Positions 1 through 10,846 of a stretch of 64,000 nt of DNA are shown one piece after another. Origin of the DNA: Sphingopyxis sp. FD7 (GTDB lineage Bacteria; Pseudomonadota; Alphaproteobacteria; Sphingomonadales; Sphingomonadaceae); NCBI RefSeq assembly GCF_003609835.1, contig NZ_AP017898.1, positions 1,302,001 through 1,366,000 of the forward strand, in the 5' to 3' direction. Position 1 is the first letter of the stretch. Each line of letters opens with the position of its first letter. Made by a program: the position numbers and the translations under genes. The notes beneath the pieces were generated by a model. It was not told where the DNA came from, did no database searches, and was given only the letters and a program-made list of their open reading frames with translations.

Positions 1-207
1 AGCGAGGTCAAGGAAATCCTGCGCCTCTACCAGAATGACGACGGCTTCCACGCCGCGGTCAATCAGTTCATCCACGATTTCGAGGCGATGCTGCGCCTGC
101 TGATCGGCGCGCGCGACGGATCGGCGATCAGCGTGACCCTGCTGTCGTCGGACATCGGCAAGCTGTATGTAGCGCTGGCGCAGGCGATCGACCGGCTGCG
201 GGGCTGA
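1..207 (+). CDS. C-terminal fragment of an unrecognised protein
   Basis: An open frame enters from the left edge and stops at TGA 205-207, giving the last 68 residues of a protein whose start lies outside the window. The fragment is largely helical in character, with an acidic first half (EILRLYQNDDGF) and a hydrophobic C-terminal part (LYVALAQAIDRLRG). I do not recognise the family. Codon use is GC-rich like the neighbours, so it looks like a real chromosomal gene. It is followed directly by an inverted repeat at 271-343. Confidence 0.7.
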   Translation, partial: SEVKEILRLYQNDDGFHAAVNQFIHDFEAMLRLLIGARDGSAISVTLLSSDIGKLYVALAQAIDRLRG

Positions 208-270
208 TCTGGTCCGATTCTCTGAGCGGAATTGCGGCAGCATTCGACCGGAAACTGCCATATCTATCGT

Positions 271-343
271 CGTCATCCCGGACTTGATCCGGGATCCACG
301 ACGACGGCGCTGCTATAGATCCCGGATCAAGTCCGGGATGACG
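271..343. repeat. dispersed inverted repeat, type A (REP-like)
   Basis: Left arm CGTCATCCCGGACTTGATCC and its near-exact reverse complement at 318-343 flank a short spacer, so a transcript would fold into a long hairpin. The same arm sequence recurs at 15570-15642, 20674-20769 and, as a single arm, at 50329-50358. All copies are between genes. Confidence 0.9.
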
Positions 344-344
344 A

Positions 345-776
345 ATGTCTGAAAGCGATCAATTGCTGCCGTTCCGTCGGACATGCTATCCCCTGCTTGT
401 GGATCGTTTTTCCTTCTTGCCCTTTGTGATCGCGGGATGGCTTGCTGCTAGCGCGCTTGGCCCTGCCGGCGCACGCGAAACGCCTATGGAAGGAGCGGCC
501 ATTCCGCAGGACATCCTTATCGCGTATGAGGAAGCGTCGAAGCAAACGATGTATGTGTGTCCCAGAGACGCGATTAAGAAGATAGACGACGATTTGCGAA
601 GGCTTGAAGACGAGATTAGACGGCGATTTCAGAAGGATCTTGCCGCTCCGGATGGAGAAGTCCGAACAATGCCGACGACTTGCCATTCTCCAGAATCATA
701 CCCCGATTTCGCAGCCAGGATCAAAAGCTACGCGAAGGCTGTGAAAAACCTCGAAGAGGTTCTTCGGCGTCGCTGA
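345..776 (+). CDS. small exported hypothetical protein
   Basis: The frame encodes 143 residues from ATG 345. That ATG directly abuts the right arm of the inverted repeat, and the first 18 residues look unlike a gene start. A GTG at 399 would give a 125-residue protein opening with a conventional signal peptide (MDRFSFLPFVIAGWLAASAL). I think the downstream start is more likely. The mature part holds two cysteines (YVCPRD and TTCHSP) that could form a periplasmic disulfide, and a charged helical stretch RRLEDEIRRRFQKDL. No family is recognised. It is convergent with the DUF1467 gene. Confidence 0.5.
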   Translation: MSESDQLLPFRRTCYPLLVDRFSFLPFVIAGWLAASALGPAGARETPMEGAAIPQDILIAYEEASKQTMYVCPRDAIKKIDDDLRRLEDEIRRRFQKDLAAPDGEVRTMPTTCHSPESYPDFAARIKSYAKAVKNLEEVLRRR

Positions 777-834
777 GAGAGTCCGCTTCCTACCCCGAAG
801 CCGACAACCGATATCGTCGGTGCTTACCCCAAAC

Positions 835-1095
835 TCACGCCCGCCCGGTCAGCACATCGGGATCGGCCCAGCCGTTCACATAGGCGACGTAATAAACCGC
901 AAAGGCGACCGCCGCGACGATCGTCATCTGAAGCACCACACGCCCCGGACGAAAGCGCGCCGGGGCGCCGCGATCCTGGCCCGCGACCAAAGGCTCGGCG
1001 TCATCGCTCGCGCGGCGGCCATGGAAGGGCAGCACGAAGAAGGCGCTGAACACCCAGAAGAGGGTGAAGATCGCTAGCGCAGACGTCCATTTCAT
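835..1095 (-). CDS. DUF1467 family membrane protein
   Basis: This 86-residue protein has two membrane segments, about residues 5-24 (ALAIFTLFWVFSAFFVLPF) and 55-74, joined by a charged loop that starts HGRR. Length, topology and the WVFSAFFVLPFHG pattern match the DUF1467 family of small alphaproteobacterial inner-membrane proteins, whose function is unknown. It starts 11 bases after the end of rnj and is the last gene of the transcription unit that begins with complex I. A downstream position after rnj is common in alphaproteobacteria. Confidence 0.85.
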   Translation of the reverse strand: MKWTSALAIFTLFWVFSAFFVLPFHGRRASDDAEPLVAGQDRGAPARFRPGRVVLQMTIVAAVAFAVYYVAYVNGWADPDVLTGRA

Positions 1096-1105
1096 CGACC
1101 GGTCC

Positions 1106-2740
1106 TCAGATTTCGACGAGCATCACATCGACGACGGGTTTCTTGCCCGTCCAGTCGGTCGCGATCCGCCGGACGCCGAGCCGGATCGCTTCGCGCAGTT
1201 TCTCCTCGTCGCGCGCGGGGCCGGTCGCGGCCTGCTCGGCGGCTTCGCGCATTTCGTCGATAAAGGCCGCGCGCTCGTCCTCGACCGGGACACCGCGATA
1301 GCTGATCGCGCTGTCGACGAAGCTTTTGCCCGAATAGATCGCCGCGACGGTGATATGGCCGTTGAGCGACAGCTTGCGCCGCTCGCTCATCGTTTCGCCA
1401 TCGGCGGGCAGGATGACGTCGCCGTCGAGGATCAGTCGGCCCGACCGCACGCGCTCGACGATCTGCGCCGGCCCCGGCGCGAGACGGCAGAGGTCGCCAT
1501 TTTCCTGCACCAGCGCGCCCGGCACGCCCTTTTCGAGCGCGAAGCGTGCCTGTTCGTGCATGTGGCGGATTTCGCCATGCACCGGCACCACCAGCTTCGG
1601 GCGCAGCCAGCCATAGAGTGCGGCCAGCTCGGGCTTGCCGGGATGGCCGCTGACATGGATATGCGCCTGCTTTTCGGTGACGGTCAGCACATCCTTTGCC
1701 GCGAGCTGGTTCATGATCCGCCCGATCGCGACTTCGTTGCCCGGGATCTGCTTCGATGAAAAGACGACGGTATCGCCCGCCTCCAGCTTGATCTGGTGGC
1801 CGTCGGCCGCCATGCGCGCGAGCGCGGCGCGCGGTTCGCCCTGCCCCCCCGTCGCAATCACCATCAGCTTGTCGCGCGGCAGGCGCATCGCCTCGTCGAA
1901 ATCGACCGTTGGCGGAAAGTCCTTGAGATAGCCGACCGAGCGCGCGACGCCGAGGATGCGGTCGAGCGAGCGCCCCGCGACGCAGAGGCTGCGCCCGGTC
2001 GCCCGCGCGACCTCGCCCAGCGTGTGCAGCCGCGCGGCGTTGGAGGCAAAGGTGGTGACGACCACCCTGCCCTTCGCCGCGCCGACCGCCTGCTCCAATC
2101 CCGCGCGCAGCGCGCCTTCGCTGCCCGATTCTTCGGCGTTGAAGGCATTGGTCGAATCGCACACGAGGAAATCGACGCCCTCGTCGCCGATCGCGCTGAG
2201 CGCCGCGGCGGTCGCGGGCACGCCCAGGATCGGTTCTTCGTCGAGTTTCCAGTCGCCGGTGTGAAAGACGCGGCCATAGGGCGTGTCGATCACCACCGCG
2301 CTCATTTCGAGGATCGAATGCGCAAGCGGGACCATGCGGATGCCGAACGGGCCGATGCGGAAACTGTCATCGATGTCGACGACCTTGATCTCGACCTCCT
2401 TCTCCAGCCCCTCTTCGGCGAGCTTGTGCGCGATCAGCCCCGCCGTGAAGCGGTTGGCATAGAGCGGCACGCCAAGGTCGGCGGCGAGATAGGGGATCGC
2501 CCCGATATGATCCTCATGCCCGTGCGTCAGGATGATGCCGAGCAGGTCTTTCCTGCGGTCCTCGATAAACTCCAGGTCGGGCATGACGATGTCGATGCCC
2601 GGATAATCCTGGCTGCCAAAGGTCACGCCCAGATCGAGCATGATCCATTTGCCGTCGCAGCCGTAAAGATTGGCGTTCATGCCGATCTCGCCCGATCCCC
2701 CCAAAGCGAGAAAAAGCAGCTCCTTGCCCGGAGTCGTCAT
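1106..2740 (-). CDS. rnj: ribonuclease J
   Basis: A 544-residue metallo-beta-lactamase-fold RNase with 5'-3' exonuclease and endonuclease activity on mRNA and rRNA precursors. The zinc-binding HxHxDH motif is at residues 73-78 (THGHEDHIG), a second ligand region is AHSILEMS, and the beta-CASP domain carries [10 protein letters not shown] and [11 protein letters not shown]. The C-terminal domain ends with [19 protein letters not shown] 2740 was chosen because it overlaps the coaX stop as ATGA and gives the conserved N-terminus ([16 protein letters not shown]). The longer upstream frame is the coaX shadow. Confidence 0.96.
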   Translation of the reverse strand: MTTPGKELLFLALGGSGEIGMNANLYGCDGKWIMLDLGVTFGSQDYPGIDIVMPDLEFIEDRRKDLLGIILTHGHEDHIGAIPYLAADLGVPLYANRFTAGLIAHKLAEEGLEKEVEIKVVDIDDSFRIGPFGIRMVPLAHSILEMSAVVIDTPYGRVFHTGDWKLDEEPILGVPATAAALSAIGDEGVDFLVCDSTNAFNAEESGSEGALRAGLEQAVGAAKGRVVVTTFASNAARLHTLGEVARATGRSLCVAGRSLDRILGVARSVGYLKDFPPTVDFDEAMRLPRDKLMVIATGGQGEPRAALARMAADGHQIKLEAGDTVVFSSKQIPGNEVAIGRIMNQLAAKDVLTVTEKQAHIHVSGHPGKPELAALYGWLRPKLVVPVHGEIRHMHEQARFALEKGVPGALVQENGDLCRLAPGPAQIVERVRSGRLILDGDVILPADGETMSERRKLSLNGHITVAAIYSGKSFVDSAISYRGVPVEDERAAFIDEMREAAEQAATGPARDEEKLREAIRLGVRRIATDWTGKKPVVDVMLVEI

Positions 2741-3522
2741 GTCGTTGGCTTTCGTTGATAATAAAGGTGCATCAGCCCGTTCAGCGTCAGATCGGGTTCG
2801 ATGCGATCGAACAGATGCGCCTGTTCCTGGAAAAGCGTCGCGAGGCCGCCCGTGGCGACGACGGTGAGCGGCTTGCCGATCTCCGCCTTCATGCGCGCGA
2901 TCAGCCCCTCCATCATCGAGACATAGCCCCAATAGACGCCGATCAGCATCTGGCTTTCGGTCGTCCGCCCGATCACGCTGGCGCTCGCGGGCGCCTCGAT
3001 GGCGATGCGCGGAAGCTTGGCGGCGGCGGCGACCAGCGCTTCCAATGACAGGTTGACCCCCGGCGCGATGATCCCGCCCAGATAGGCGCCGTCGGGGCCG
3101 ATATGGTCGAGCGTCGTCGCGGTGCCGAAGCTGATGACGAGCTTGTCCTTGCCGGGCTCGACCGCCTGCGCCGAGATCGCGTTGACCGCGCGGTCGGCGC
3201 CAACCGATTGCGGTTCATCGACTTTCAGCGCGATACCCCAGCTCACCGGCTCGCGGCCCGCGATCAGCGCGTCGACGCCGAAATATTTGTGAGCCAGCAG
3301 TTGCAGATTGTGGAGCGCGCGCGGCACAACAGTCGAGATGATGACGGCATCGACGTCGCCGCGGTCATGCCCCTCGATCCGCATCAGCTGGTCGAGCCAC
3401 ACCATATATTCGTCGGCGGTGCGCCGGTCGTCGGTCGCGATCCGCCAGCGCGCAAGCAGTTCGCTCCCGCGAAACAGCGCAAACTTGGCGTTGGTGTTGC
3501 CGACGTCGATCGCGAGCAGCAT
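2737..3522 (-). CDS. coaX: type III pantothenate kinase
   Basis: This 261-residue enzyme phosphorylates pantothenate in the first step of coenzyme A synthesis. The ASKHA phosphate-1 motif [12 protein letters not shown] is at residues 6-17. The family signatures GADRAVNA and [12 protein letters not shown] follow, with the Gly-rich [12 protein letters not shown] afterwards. The start at ATG 3522 places the nucleotide motif at the usual distance from the N-terminus. The upstream birA stop lies five bases before this start and the rnj start overlaps the coaX stop, so the three are probably co-translated. No other pantothenate kinase is in the window. Confidence 0.96.
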   Translation of the reverse strand: MLLAIDVGNTNAKFALFRGSELLARWRIATDDRRTADEYMVWLDQLMRIEGHDRGDVDAVIISTVVPRALHNLQLLAHKYFGVDALIAGREPVSWGIALKVDEPQSVGADRAVNAISAQAVEPGKDKLVISFGTATTLDHIGPDGAYLGGIIAPGVNLSLEALVAAAAKLPRIAIEAPASASVIGRTTESQMLIGVYWGYVSMMEGLIARMKAEIGKPLTVVATGGLATLFQEQAHLFDRIEPDLTLNGLMHLYYQRKPTT

Positions 3523-3526
3523 GGCG

Positions 3527-4327
3527 TTATCCTTCAACCACCGGGCGGCGGAGCTCGACGTCCCCCGCATGAATCAGCATGATCTCCCCGCCGTCGCGGC
3601 GCAAGCGCAGCGCGCCGTCTTCGGCAAGCCCGTCGAAAAAGCCGTCGATGCCTTGTTCGGACACGCGCAGCGGTGTGCCGACGGGGTGCGCGAGCGGAAG
3701 CCAGGCGCGCACGATGCTCGCGACTCCCTCCTGCCGCCAGGTCCACAGCGCGTCGATCATCGCGATGCCAAGCGCGTTCGCGAAATGATCGCGGTCGATC
3801 GTGGCGCCCTTACCGGACAGCGTTGCGGTCGGGCGGTCGGGCAGGTCGGGCGCGCTGACGAGGTTGACGCCGACGCCGATCACCACCGAATTGCCCGTGC
3901 GCTCCATCAAGATGCCCGCGCACTTCGCGCCATCGATCAACAGGTCGTTCGGCCATTTGAGCTGGGCGCCGACCTGGGGCGCCAGCGCGGCGACGGTCCT
4001 GGCGAGCGCCACCCCGGCGACGAGCGCGAGCGTCGCCGCCGACGGATCGCCGACCGTCAGGTGCACGACCGTCGAGCCCATGAAATTGCCCCGCCCGTCG
4101 TTCCAGCCGCGGCCCAGGCGGCCGCGCCCGGCGGTCTGGCGGTCGGCGATCAGCCAATGCCCCTCGCCGACATGCTCGCCGCCTGCCAGCCGCGCCAGCA
4201 GGTCGGCGTTGGTCGAACCTGTCTGCGCGATCCGCTCGATCGGCGGGATCAGAACAGCACCGCTGCGGCGTGCGCCGAAGCCACGGCGAGCATCGGAATG
4301 AAGAGATAACCGACCGCCGACAGCCAC
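3527..4327 (-). CDS. birA: biotin--[acetyl-CoA-carboxylase] ligase
   Basis: Biotin protein ligase of the monofunctional type. It has the catalytic core but no N-terminal helix-turn-helix, so it should not act as a repressor. Core motifs visible are [10 protein letters not shown], the biotin-binding loop [29 protein letters not shown] and VIGVGVNLV. The conserved core begins at about residue 26 of this frame, and no ATG, GTG or TTG lies near it. The only standard start is GTG 4327, which overlaps nuoN by 79 bases; a CTG at 4252 would fit the family length better. The 5' boundary is therefore uncertain, the function is not. Confidence 0.93.
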   Translation of the reverse strand: MAVGGRLSLHSDARRGFGARRSGAVLIPPIERIAQTGSTNADLLARLAGGEHVGEGHWLIADRQTAGRGRLGRGWNDGRGNFMGSTVVHLTVGDPSAATLALVAGVALARTVAALAPQVGAQLKWPNDLLIDGAKCAGILMERTGNSVVIGVGVNLVSAPDLPDRPTATLSGKGATIDRDHFANALGIAMIDALWTWRQEGVASIVRAWLPLAHPVGTPLRVSEQGIDGFFDGLAEDGALRLRRDGGEIMLIHAGDVELRRPVVEG

Positions 4328-5679
4328 AGCGCGCTCGCCGCGACGATCGTGCCCTCGACCGCATTGCCGCCGCCGGTCACCTCCACCTCCGATTTATCGT
4401 CGAAATACATCGTCTTGATGATCGCGATATAATAGAAGGCGCCGATCACCGATGCGACGATGCCCGCGACCGCCAGCGGCACGAGGTTTGCGTTCACGGC
4501 AGCCTCGAACACCAGATATTTGGGCCAGAAACCGAACAGCGGCGGAATGCCGGCGAGGCTGAACAGGAAGACCGACAGCGCCGCCGCCAGTCCCGGACGC
4601 CGTTGCGACAGGCCGGCGAGCGCGGGGATGCTTTCGACCTGATTGCCGCCCTCATCGCGCAGTTGCAGCACGACGAGGAAAGCGCCGAGCGTGGTGACGA
4701 GATAGACGAGCAGATAGGTCAGCACACCCTCGACCCCCTGCTGCGTTCCGGCGGCAAGGCCGATCAGCATGAAACCGACATTGTTGATCGACGAATAGGC
4801 GAGCAGGCGTTTGATATTCTTCTGCCCGATCGCGCCGACCGCGCCGAGGATGATCGAGGCGAGCGCGAGGAAGATGACGATCTGCTGCCACGCGCCGACC
4901 GCGGGCCCCATCGCGTCGATGACGATCCGCGTCATCAGCGCCATCGCCGCCACCTTGGGCGCACTGGCAAAGAAGGTCGTCACCGGAGTCGGCGCGCCTT
5001 CATAGACGTCGGGCGTCCACATGTGGAACGGCACCGCGCTGATCTTGAAACCCAGCCCCGAAAGCACGAAGACGATGCCGAAGATCAGGCCGATACCCGG
5101 CTCATCGCCCATCGCCGCGGCGATGCCCGCGAAATCGGTCGTGCCGGTGAAGCCATAGAGCAGCGAGATGCCATAAAGCAGCATCCCCGACGCCAGCGCG
5201 CCGAGCACGAAATACTTCAGCCCCGCTTCGCTCGACCGCTCGTCGGTGCGCATGAAGCTCGCGAGCACATAGGCGGCAAGGCTGTTGAGTTCGAGCCCGA
5301 CATAGAGCGTCATCAGGTCGCGCGACGATGCCATGATCCCCATGCCGAGCGCCGCGAACAGGATCAGCGTCGGATATTCGGCGCGCATCCCGCCGCTGAA
5401 GAAGCGCGGCGCGACGAGAATGCACACGAAGCTCGCGGCATAGATGAGCAGTTTGGCGAAGCCGCCGAAGGCGTCGACCGACAGCGTGCCCGAAAAGACC
5501 GTCGCCTCGACGCCGAACAGCGCGACGACGGCCGCCGCGGCCGCGGCGAGCGTCAGCAGCGCGCTGAGCTGGTAGATGCCGACCTGCCGGTCACCCATGA
5601 AGGTGCCGAGCATCAGCGTGATGAGCCCACCGATCGTCAGGATCAGTTCGGGCCAGATGAGCGCGAGATCGGCGGTCAT
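4249..5679 (-). CDS. nuoN: NADH-quinone oxidoreductase subunit N
   Basis: Antiporter-like membrane subunit of complex I, 476 residues with about 14 hydrophobic segments. Family motifs include the transmembrane glutamate region [17 protein letters not shown], the lysine helix segment [20 protein letters not shown], and [16 protein letters not shown]. It takes part in proton pumping coupled to NADH oxidation. Its ATG overlaps the nuoM stop by four bases (ATGA), and birA begins inside or just after its 3' end. Confidence 0.97.
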   Translation of the reverse strand: MTADLALIWPELILTIGGLITLMLGTFMGDRQVGIYQLSALLTLAAAAAAVVALFGVEATVFSGTLSVDAFGGFAKLLIYAASFVCILVAPRFFSGGMRAEYPTLILFAALGMGIMASSRDLMTLYVGLELNSLAAYVLASFMRTDERSSEAGLKYFVLGALASGMLLYGISLLYGFTGTTDFAGIAAAMGDEPGIGLIFGIVFVLSGLGFKISAVPFHMWTPDVYEGAPTPVTTFFASAPKVAAMALMTRIVIDAMGPAVGAWQQIVIFLALASIILGAVGAIGQKNIKRLLAYSSINNVGFMLIGLAAGTQQGVEGVLTYLLVYLVTTLGAFLVVLQLRDEGGNQVESIPALAGLSQRRPGLAAALSVFLFSLAGIPPLFGFWPKYLVFEAAVNANLVPLAVAGIVASVIGAFYYIAIIKTMYFDDKSEVEVTGGGNAVEGTIVAASALWLSAVGYLFIPMLAVASAHAAAVLF

Positions 5680-7229
5680 TGGACGCCTCCCGCGTGGGCG
5701 GAGCCATGCGCGGCTTCACCATGTGGAGCGGCGGGCTTCGGCTTGCCCGCGGCAAGCTGCGCGTCGCCCGCGGGTTTCGCGGGGGCGAGGCGCGCGACCA
5801 CGGTGGTCACGTCGCCGCGCATCGGCGCGAGGAAGCTTTCGGGATAGACGCCCATCCACAGCGCCACGGCGGCGAGCGGCGCCATGATCGCCCATTCGCG
5901 CGGATTGAGGTCGGGCATCGCCTTCACATCGTCCTTGGTCAATTCGCCGAACACGACGCGGCGATAGAGATAGAGCATGTACGCGGCGCCGAGTATGATG
6001 CCGGTGGTGCAGACAAAGGCGACGACGCTCGACGCCTCGTAAATGCCGAGCAGGCTCAGGAACTCGCCGACGAAACCGCTCGTCCCCGGCAGGCCGATCG
6101 ACGCCATGGTGAACAGCATGAAGAAGAGCGCATAGGCCGGCATGTTCACGGCGAGGCCGCCGTAGCGGTCGATTTCGCGCGTGTGCAGCCGGTCATAGAT
6201 CACCCCGACGCAGAAGAAGAGCGCGGCCGAAACGACACCATGGCTGAGCATGATGATCAGCGCGCCCTCGATTCCCTGCTGGTTGAAGGCAAAGAGGCCC
6301 GCCGTGACGATGGCCATGTGGGCGACCGACGAATAGGCGATCAGCTTCTTCATGTCGTTCTGCACCAGCGCGACAAGGCTGGTATAGACCACCGCGACCA
6401 TCGACAGACCGAACACCAGCCACATCAGCTGCGCCGAAGCGTCGGGGAACATCGGCATCATGAAGCGCAGGAAGCCATAGGCGCCGAGCTTCAGGAGCAC
6501 GCCCGCCAGGATCATCGAGCCCGCGGTCGGCGCCTGCACATGCGCGTCGGGAAGCCAGGTGTGGACGGGCCACATCGGCATCTTGACCGCGAGGCTCGCG
6601 AAGAAAGCGAGCCACAGCCAGGTCTGCATTTCCGGCGGGAAGTCGTAATTGAGCAGCGTCGGGATATCGGTCGTCCCCGCCTCGGCGATCATCGCGATCA
6701 TCGCGATCAGCATCAGCACCGAACCGAGCAGCGTGTAGAGGAAGAATTTGAACGCGGCGTAGATCCGGTTGGCGCCGCCCCAGATGCCGATGATGAAATA
6801 CATCGGGATCAGGCCGGCCTCGAAGAAGATGTAGAAGAGCAGCAGATCCTGCGCCATGAAGACGCCGATCATCACGACTTCCATGATCAGGAACATCGCC
6901 ATGTAGAGGCCGACGCGGCTCTTGATCGCATCCCAGCTCGCGAGGATGCACAGCGGCATCAGGAATACGCTGAGCATGATGAGCATCAGCGCCATGCCGT
7001 CGATGCCGAGCGCCCACTGGAAGCGCCCGAACAGGTCGGCACGCTCGGTGAACTGCCACTGCGCGCCGCCGATGTCGAAATTGGCCCAGAGCAGGACGCC
7101 CAGCGCAAAGTCGATCAAGGTCGCGGCGAGCGCAATGACGCGCGCGTTGCGGTCGCCCGCATAGAGGCAGAGGATGGCGGCGATCGCGGGGATCGCCAGC
7201 ATCAGCGACAGGATGGGAAGCCCGCTCAC
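5676..7229 (-). CDS. nuoM: NADH-quinone oxidoreductase subunit M
   Basis: A 517-residue antiporter-like subunit of complex I with about 14 membrane segments. [21 protein letters not shown] carries the conserved glutamate, and [19 protein letters not shown] carries the conserved lysine and the amphipathic-helix anchor. The last 45 residues are a soluble Pro/Ala/Lys tail ending in a His-containing stretch ([13 protein letters not shown]). The tail is an extension beyond the usual family end. Start and stop overlap nuoL and nuoN by four bases each. Confidence 0.97.
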   Translation of the reverse strand: MSGLPILSLMLAIPAIAAILCLYAGDRNARVIALAATLIDFALGVLLWANFDIGGAQWQFTERADLFGRFQWALGIDGMALMLIMLSVFLMPLCILASWDAIKSRVGLYMAMFLIMEVVMIGVFMAQDLLLFYIFFEAGLIPMYFIIGIWGGANRIYAAFKFFLYTLLGSVLMLIAMIAMIAEAGTTDIPTLLNYDFPPEMQTWLWLAFFASLAVKMPMWPVHTWLPDAHVQAPTAGSMILAGVLLKLGAYGFLRFMMPMFPDASAQLMWLVFGLSMVAVVYTSLVALVQNDMKKLIAYSSVAHMAIVTAGLFAFNQQGIEGALIIMLSHGVVSAALFFCVGVIYDRLHTREIDRYGGLAVNMPAYALFFMLFTMASIGLPGTSGFVGEFLSLLGIYEASSVVAFVCTTGIILGAAYMLYLYRRVVFGELTKDDVKAMPDLNPREWAIMAPLAAVALWMGVYPESFLAPMRGDVTTVVARLAPAKPAGDAQLAAGKPKPAAPHGEAAHGSAHAGGVQ

Positions 7230-9271
7230 AGGAAATTCACCATGGCCCAGCTGGCGAGGCCGACAAGACCGAGCAGCATCACAAACGCATATCCATAAAC
7301 ATAACCCGATTGCAGCCGGACCGCGAGCCGCGTCCCCCCGGCGACGAGCGCCGCCGCGCCATCGGGGCCGAAGCGGTCGATGGTGCCTTCGTCACCTTTC
7401 TTCCAGAAGAAGCGGCCGATCCAGAAGGCGGGCTTCACAAAGAGGATGTGGTAGAGCTCGTCGAAATACCATTTGTTGTAGAGAAACTGGTGGAGCAGCC
7501 TGAACTGCGCCACGAAACGCGCGGGCAGCGTGGTGTTGCGAATATAGCTGTTCCACGCGAGGAACAGGCCGATCGCCATCACGGTGAACGGCGTCCACTT
7601 CACCCAAGTCGGCACTTCGTGCGCGGCGTGCATCAGATGCTCGTCGAACGCGATGCTGCCCGCCCAGAAGGCCATGCCTTCCTCGGGATAGATGAAGGGG
7701 TGCGCGAAGACGAAACCCGCAAACACCGCGCCGAGCGACAGGACGCCGAGCGGGATCAGCATCGACAGCGGGCTTTCATGCGGGTGGTAACCCGCGGTGC
7801 CGTCGCCGTGCGCGTCGTGATGGTGCGGCGCATGATCACCGCTCGAATGCTCGGCGGACGGCTCCTCATGTTCGCCGTGCACCGCATGCTGGATATGCTC
7901 GCTCTCTTCCCAGCGCGGCTTGCCGTGGAAGGTCAGGAAGACGAGGCGCCACGAATAGAAGCTCGTCAGTAGCGCGGCAAAGATACCGACCCAGAAGGCG
8001 ACCTGCCCGCCGCCGCCCGCTGCAAAGGCCGCCTCGAGGATGCCGTCCTTCGAATGGAAACCCGCAAAGCCCGCGACACCCGCGATGCCGACGCCGGTGA
8101 TCGCCAGTGTGCCCGCCATCATCGCCCAATAGGTGAGCGGGATATGTTTCCGCAGGCCGCCATAATAGCGCATGTCCTGTTCGTGGTGCATCGCATGGAT
8201 CACCGAGCCCGCGCCCAGGAACAAGAGCGCCTTGAAAAAGGCGTGCGTGAAGAGGTGGAACATCGCCGCGCCATAGGCGCCGACGCCCGCGGCGAAGAAC
8301 ATGTAACCGAGCTGCGAGCAGGTCGAATAGGCGATGACGCGCTTGATGTCCCACTGCGTCGTGCCGACAGTCGCGGCGAAAAGACAAGTCGCGGCGCCGA
8401 CGAAGGTGACGACGCCGAGCGCGATCGGCGCGGTCTCGAACATCGGCGACAGCCGGCAAACCATGAAGACGCCCGCGGTGACCATCGTCGCGGCGTGGAT
8501 CAGCGCCGACACCGGCGTCGGACCCTCCATCGCGTCGGGAAGCCAGGTGTGCAGGCCGAGCTGCGCCGACTTGCCCATCGCGCCGATGAACAAGAGCAGG
8601 CAGAGGATCGTCATCGTGTCGAGCCGCATCCCCAGGAAGGTGATGCTGCTGCCCGCCATGCCCGGCGCGGCGGCCAGAATCTCGGGGATCGAAACGGTGC
8701 CGAACACCAGGAAGGTGCCGAAAATACCGAGCATGAAGCCAAGGTCGCCGACGCGGTTGACGACGAACGCCTTGATCGCGGCGGCATTGGCGCTCGGCTT
8801 CTTGTACCAGAAGCCGATGAGCAGATAGGAGGCAAGGCCGACGCCTTCCCAGCCGAAGAACATCTGGACCAGATTGTTCGCGGTCACCAGCATCAGCATC
8901 GCGAAGGTGAAGAGCGACAGGTAAGCGAAGAAGCGCGGCTGGTCCGGGTCTTCCTCCATATAGCCCCAGCTATAGAGGTGGACGAGCGCCGACACCGTCG
9001 TGATGACAACGAGCATCACCGCGGTCAGCGTATCGACGCGCAGCTCCCAGTTGAACTGGAGCGCGCCCGACGAAACCCAGTGCAGCACGGTAACGACTTC
9101 GGCCTCACCGGTCCCCATCACGAAGGACAGGAAGATCGGCCAGCTGAGCGCGCAGCTGGTGAACAGCGCGCCGGTGGTCAGGATTTTCGACGCGGTCGCG
9201 CCGATGGCCCGCTGGCCCAGCCCTGCAACAAGCGCCGCGAGCAGCGGCAGGAAAACGATCGCCTGGATCAC
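7226..9271 (-). CDS. nuoL: NADH-quinone oxidoreductase subunit L
   Basis: Largest antiporter-like subunit, 681 residues, carrying the long lateral helix at its C-terminal end. Motifs include [19 protein letters not shown] (catalytic glutamate) and [20 protein letters not shown]. Between about residues 448 and 502 (7768-7929) is a soluble loop very rich in histidine and acidic residues, including [11 protein letters not shown]. The loop separates two membrane segments and is not needed for the core fold. It sits downstream of nuoK with a five-base gap and overlaps nuoM. Confidence 0.97.
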   Translation of the reverse strand: MIQAIVFLPLLAALVAGLGQRAIGATASKILTTGALFTSCALSWPIFLSFVMGTGEAEVVTVLHWVSSGALQFNWELRVDTLTAVMLVVITTVSALVHLYSWGYMEEDPDQPRFFAYLSLFTFAMLMLVTANNLVQMFFGWEGVGLASYLLIGFWYKKPSANAAAIKAFVVNRVGDLGFMLGIFGTFLVFGTVSIPEILAAAPGMAGSSITFLGMRLDTMTILCLLLFIGAMGKSAQLGLHTWLPDAMEGPTPVSALIHAATMVTAGVFMVCRLSPMFETAPIALGVVTFVGAATCLFAATVGTTQWDIKRVIAYSTCSQLGYMFFAAGVGAYGAAMFHLFTHAFFKALLFLGAGSVIHAMHHEQDMRYYGGLRKHIPLTYWAMMAGTLAITGVGIAGVAGFAGFHSKDGILEAAFAAGGGGQVAFWVGIFAALLTSFYSWRLVFLTFHGKPRWEESEHIQHAVHGEHEEPSAEHSSGDHAPHHHDAHGDGTAGYHPHESPLSMLIPLGVLSLGAVFAGFVFAHPFIYPEEGMAFWAGSIAFDEHLMHAAHEVPTWVKWTPFTVMAIGLFLAWNSYIRNTTLPARFVAQFRLLHQFLYNKWYFDELYHILFVKPAFWIGRFFWKKGDEGTIDRFGPDGAAALVAGGTRLAVRLQSGYVYGYAFVMLLGLVGLASWAMVNFL

Positions 9272-9275
9272 CGGC

Positions 9276-9581
9276 TTACCCCTTCATCCGGTTGGCATCG
9301 TCGACGGCAATGGTGCCGCGGCCGCGGAAATAAACAACAAGGATTGCAAGACCGATCGCCGCTTCACCCGCGGCGACGGTCAGCACGAACATCGAAAACA
9401 CCTGCCCGACCAGATCGCCCAGCGCGGCGCTGAACGCGACGAGGTTGATGTTTACCGCCAGCAGAATGAGCTCGATCGCCATCAGGATGACGATGATATT
9501 CTTGCGGTTGATGAAGATGCCAAGCACGCCCAATGTGAACAGCACCGCCGAAACGGCAAGATAATGGCCGACGGAAATCAC
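9276..9581 (-). CDS. nuoK: NADH-quinone oxidoreductase subunit K
   Basis: Three-helix membrane subunit of complex I, 101 residues. The two conserved membrane glutamates lie in [14 protein letters not shown] and in the third helix ([13 protein letters not shown]), part of the proton path. GTG 9581 is taken as the start because it overlaps the nuoJ stop as GTGA and gives [15 protein letters not shown], the standard N-terminus. Upstream extension of this frame only shadows nuoJ. Confidence 0.96.
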   Translation of the reverse strand: MISVGHYLAVSAVLFTLGVLGIFINRKNIIVILMAIELILLAVNINLVAFSAALGDLVGQVFSMFVLTVAAGEAAIGLAILVVYFRGRGTIAVDDANRMKG

Positions 9582-10189
9582 AGCTCCACCCCCTGCCCGG
9601 TGCCCGGATCGACGAGGCGCGTCGCATCCTCCGGACGGCGGCGCACCTGCTGCGAAATATTCTGCGCGCGCACGCCCCCACGAGTACGATGCGTCAGCAC
9701 GATCGCGCCGATCATCGCGACGAGCAGGACGATGCCCGCCGCTTCGAACAGGAAGATATATTTCGTGTAGAGCAGCTCGCCGATCTGCTGGATATTGCTC
9801 TTGTCGCTGACGACGGGCGCGGCGCGCGCGGCCAGGTCGACCCCGCCCGCGCTCCACGCGCCGACCGCGAAGACCAGCTCGGCCGCCAGGATGATCGCGA
9901 CAAGCGCGCCGAGCGGCAGATAACGCACGAAACCAGCGCGCAGCTCGGCGAAATCGATGTCGAGCATCATCACGACGAACAGGAACAGCACCGCGACAGC
10001 GCCGACATAGACGATGACGAGCAGCATCGCGATGAACTCCGCGCCCGCGAGCAGCATCAGCCCCGCCGCGTTGAAGAAGGCGAGGATCAGCCACATCACG
10101 CTGTGGACCGGGTTGCGCGCGAAAATCACCATCGCGGCGGAGGCGATGACGATGGTTGCGAACAGGTAGAAGGCGATAAGCTGGATCAT
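9578..10189 (-). CDS. nuoJ: NADH-quinone oxidoreductase subunit J
   Basis: Five-helix membrane subunit of complex I, 203 residues. The third helix contains the conserved segment [20 protein letters not shown] with its pi-bulge glycine, known to lie near the E-channel. ATG 10189 gives [18 protein letters not shown]. The frame continues upstream into the repeat at 10199-10326, but that part is not protein-like. The C-terminal 40 residues are charged ([21 protein letters not shown]). Confidence 0.95.
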   Translation of the reverse strand: MIQLIAFYLFATIVIASAAMVIFARNPVHSVMWLILAFFNAAGLMLLAGAEFIAMLLVIVYVGAVAVLFLFVVMMLDIDFAELRAGFVRYLPLGALVAIILAAELVFAVGAWSAGGVDLAARAAPVVSDKSNIQQIGELLYTKYIFLFEAAGIVLLVAMIGAIVLTHRTRGGVRAQNISQQVRRRPEDATRLVDPGTGQGVEL

Positions 10190-10198
10190 GCGCCGGTC

Positions 10199-10326
10199 CT
10201 CCCCCACAGGGGGAGGGGGACCATGCGAAGCATGGTGGAGGGGCACAGGCCCGCATCCACAGCGTATGACACCGCGTACCCCTCCACCACCCTACGGGTG
10301 GTCCCCCTCCCCGTTCCGGGGAGGAT
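10199..10326. repeat. dispersed inverted repeat, type D, between nuoI and nuoJ
   Basis: C-rich and G-rich arms (CCCCCACAGGGGGAGGGGGA at the left, GTCCCCCTCCCCGTTCCGGG at the right) contain smaller palindromes such as ACCATGCGAAGCATGGT. The block fills most of the gap between nuoI and nuoJ on the coding strand of complex I, so it is transcribed. Confidence 0.85.
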
Positions 10327-10357
10327 CTTCTCGGCTGAATCAATCATGCGCGCGCCC

Positions 10358-10846
10358 TTACCGATAGGGCGCGTCGGCGGCAAGATTCGCCGCAATCGCG
10401 CGTTCCCATTTGTCGCCATTGGCGAGCAGCTTGGCCTTGTCATAGAGCAGCTCCTCGCGCGTTTCGGTCGCGAACTCAAAGTTCGGCCCCTCGACGATCG
10501 CATCGACCGGGCAGGCTTCCTGACAGAAGCCGCAATAGATGCACTTGGTCATGTCGATGTCGTAGCGCGTCGTGCGGCGCGAGCCGTCTTCGCGCGGTTC
10601 GGCCTCGATCGTGATCGCCTGCGCCGGGCACACCGCTTCGCACAGCTTGCACGCGATGCAACGCTCCTCGCCGTTCGGATAACGGCGCAGCGCATGCTCG
10701 CCGCGGAAACGCGGGCTCAGCGGGTTCTTCTCGAACGGATAGTTGATCGTCGCCTTCGGCTTGAAGAAATATTTGAGCGTGAGCGCGTGCGCCTTCACAA
10801 ACTCCCACAGCGTGAAGCTTTTGACGAGATGACCTACGTAACTCAT
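10358..10846 (-). CDS. nuoI: NADH-quinone oxidoreductase subunit I
   Basis: Peripheral-arm iron-sulfur subunit of complex I, 162 residues. Two ferredoxin-type 4Fe-4S motifs are complete: [12 protein letters not shown] and [12 protein letters not shown], the ligands of clusters N6a and N6b. ATG 10846 is supported by its ATGA overlap with the nuoH stop and the typical N-terminus ([20 protein letters not shown]). The stop is followed by the repeat block rather than directly by nuoJ. Confidence 0.97.
   Translation of the reverse strand: MSYVGHLVKSFTLWEFVKAHALTLKYFFKPKATINYPFEKNPLSPRFRGEHALRRYPNGEERCIACKLCEAVCPAQAITIEAEPREDGSRRTTRYDIDMTKCIYCGFCQEACPVDAIVEGPNFEFATETREELLYDKAKLLANGDKWERAIAANLAADAPYR

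Noticed and set aside
4270..9433. Long plus-strand open frames opposite nuoN, nuoM and nuoL (about 450-540 codons)
   Set aside because: They are highly charged His/Arg/Asp-rich mirror frames of GC-rich membrane protein genes; no start context or known family.
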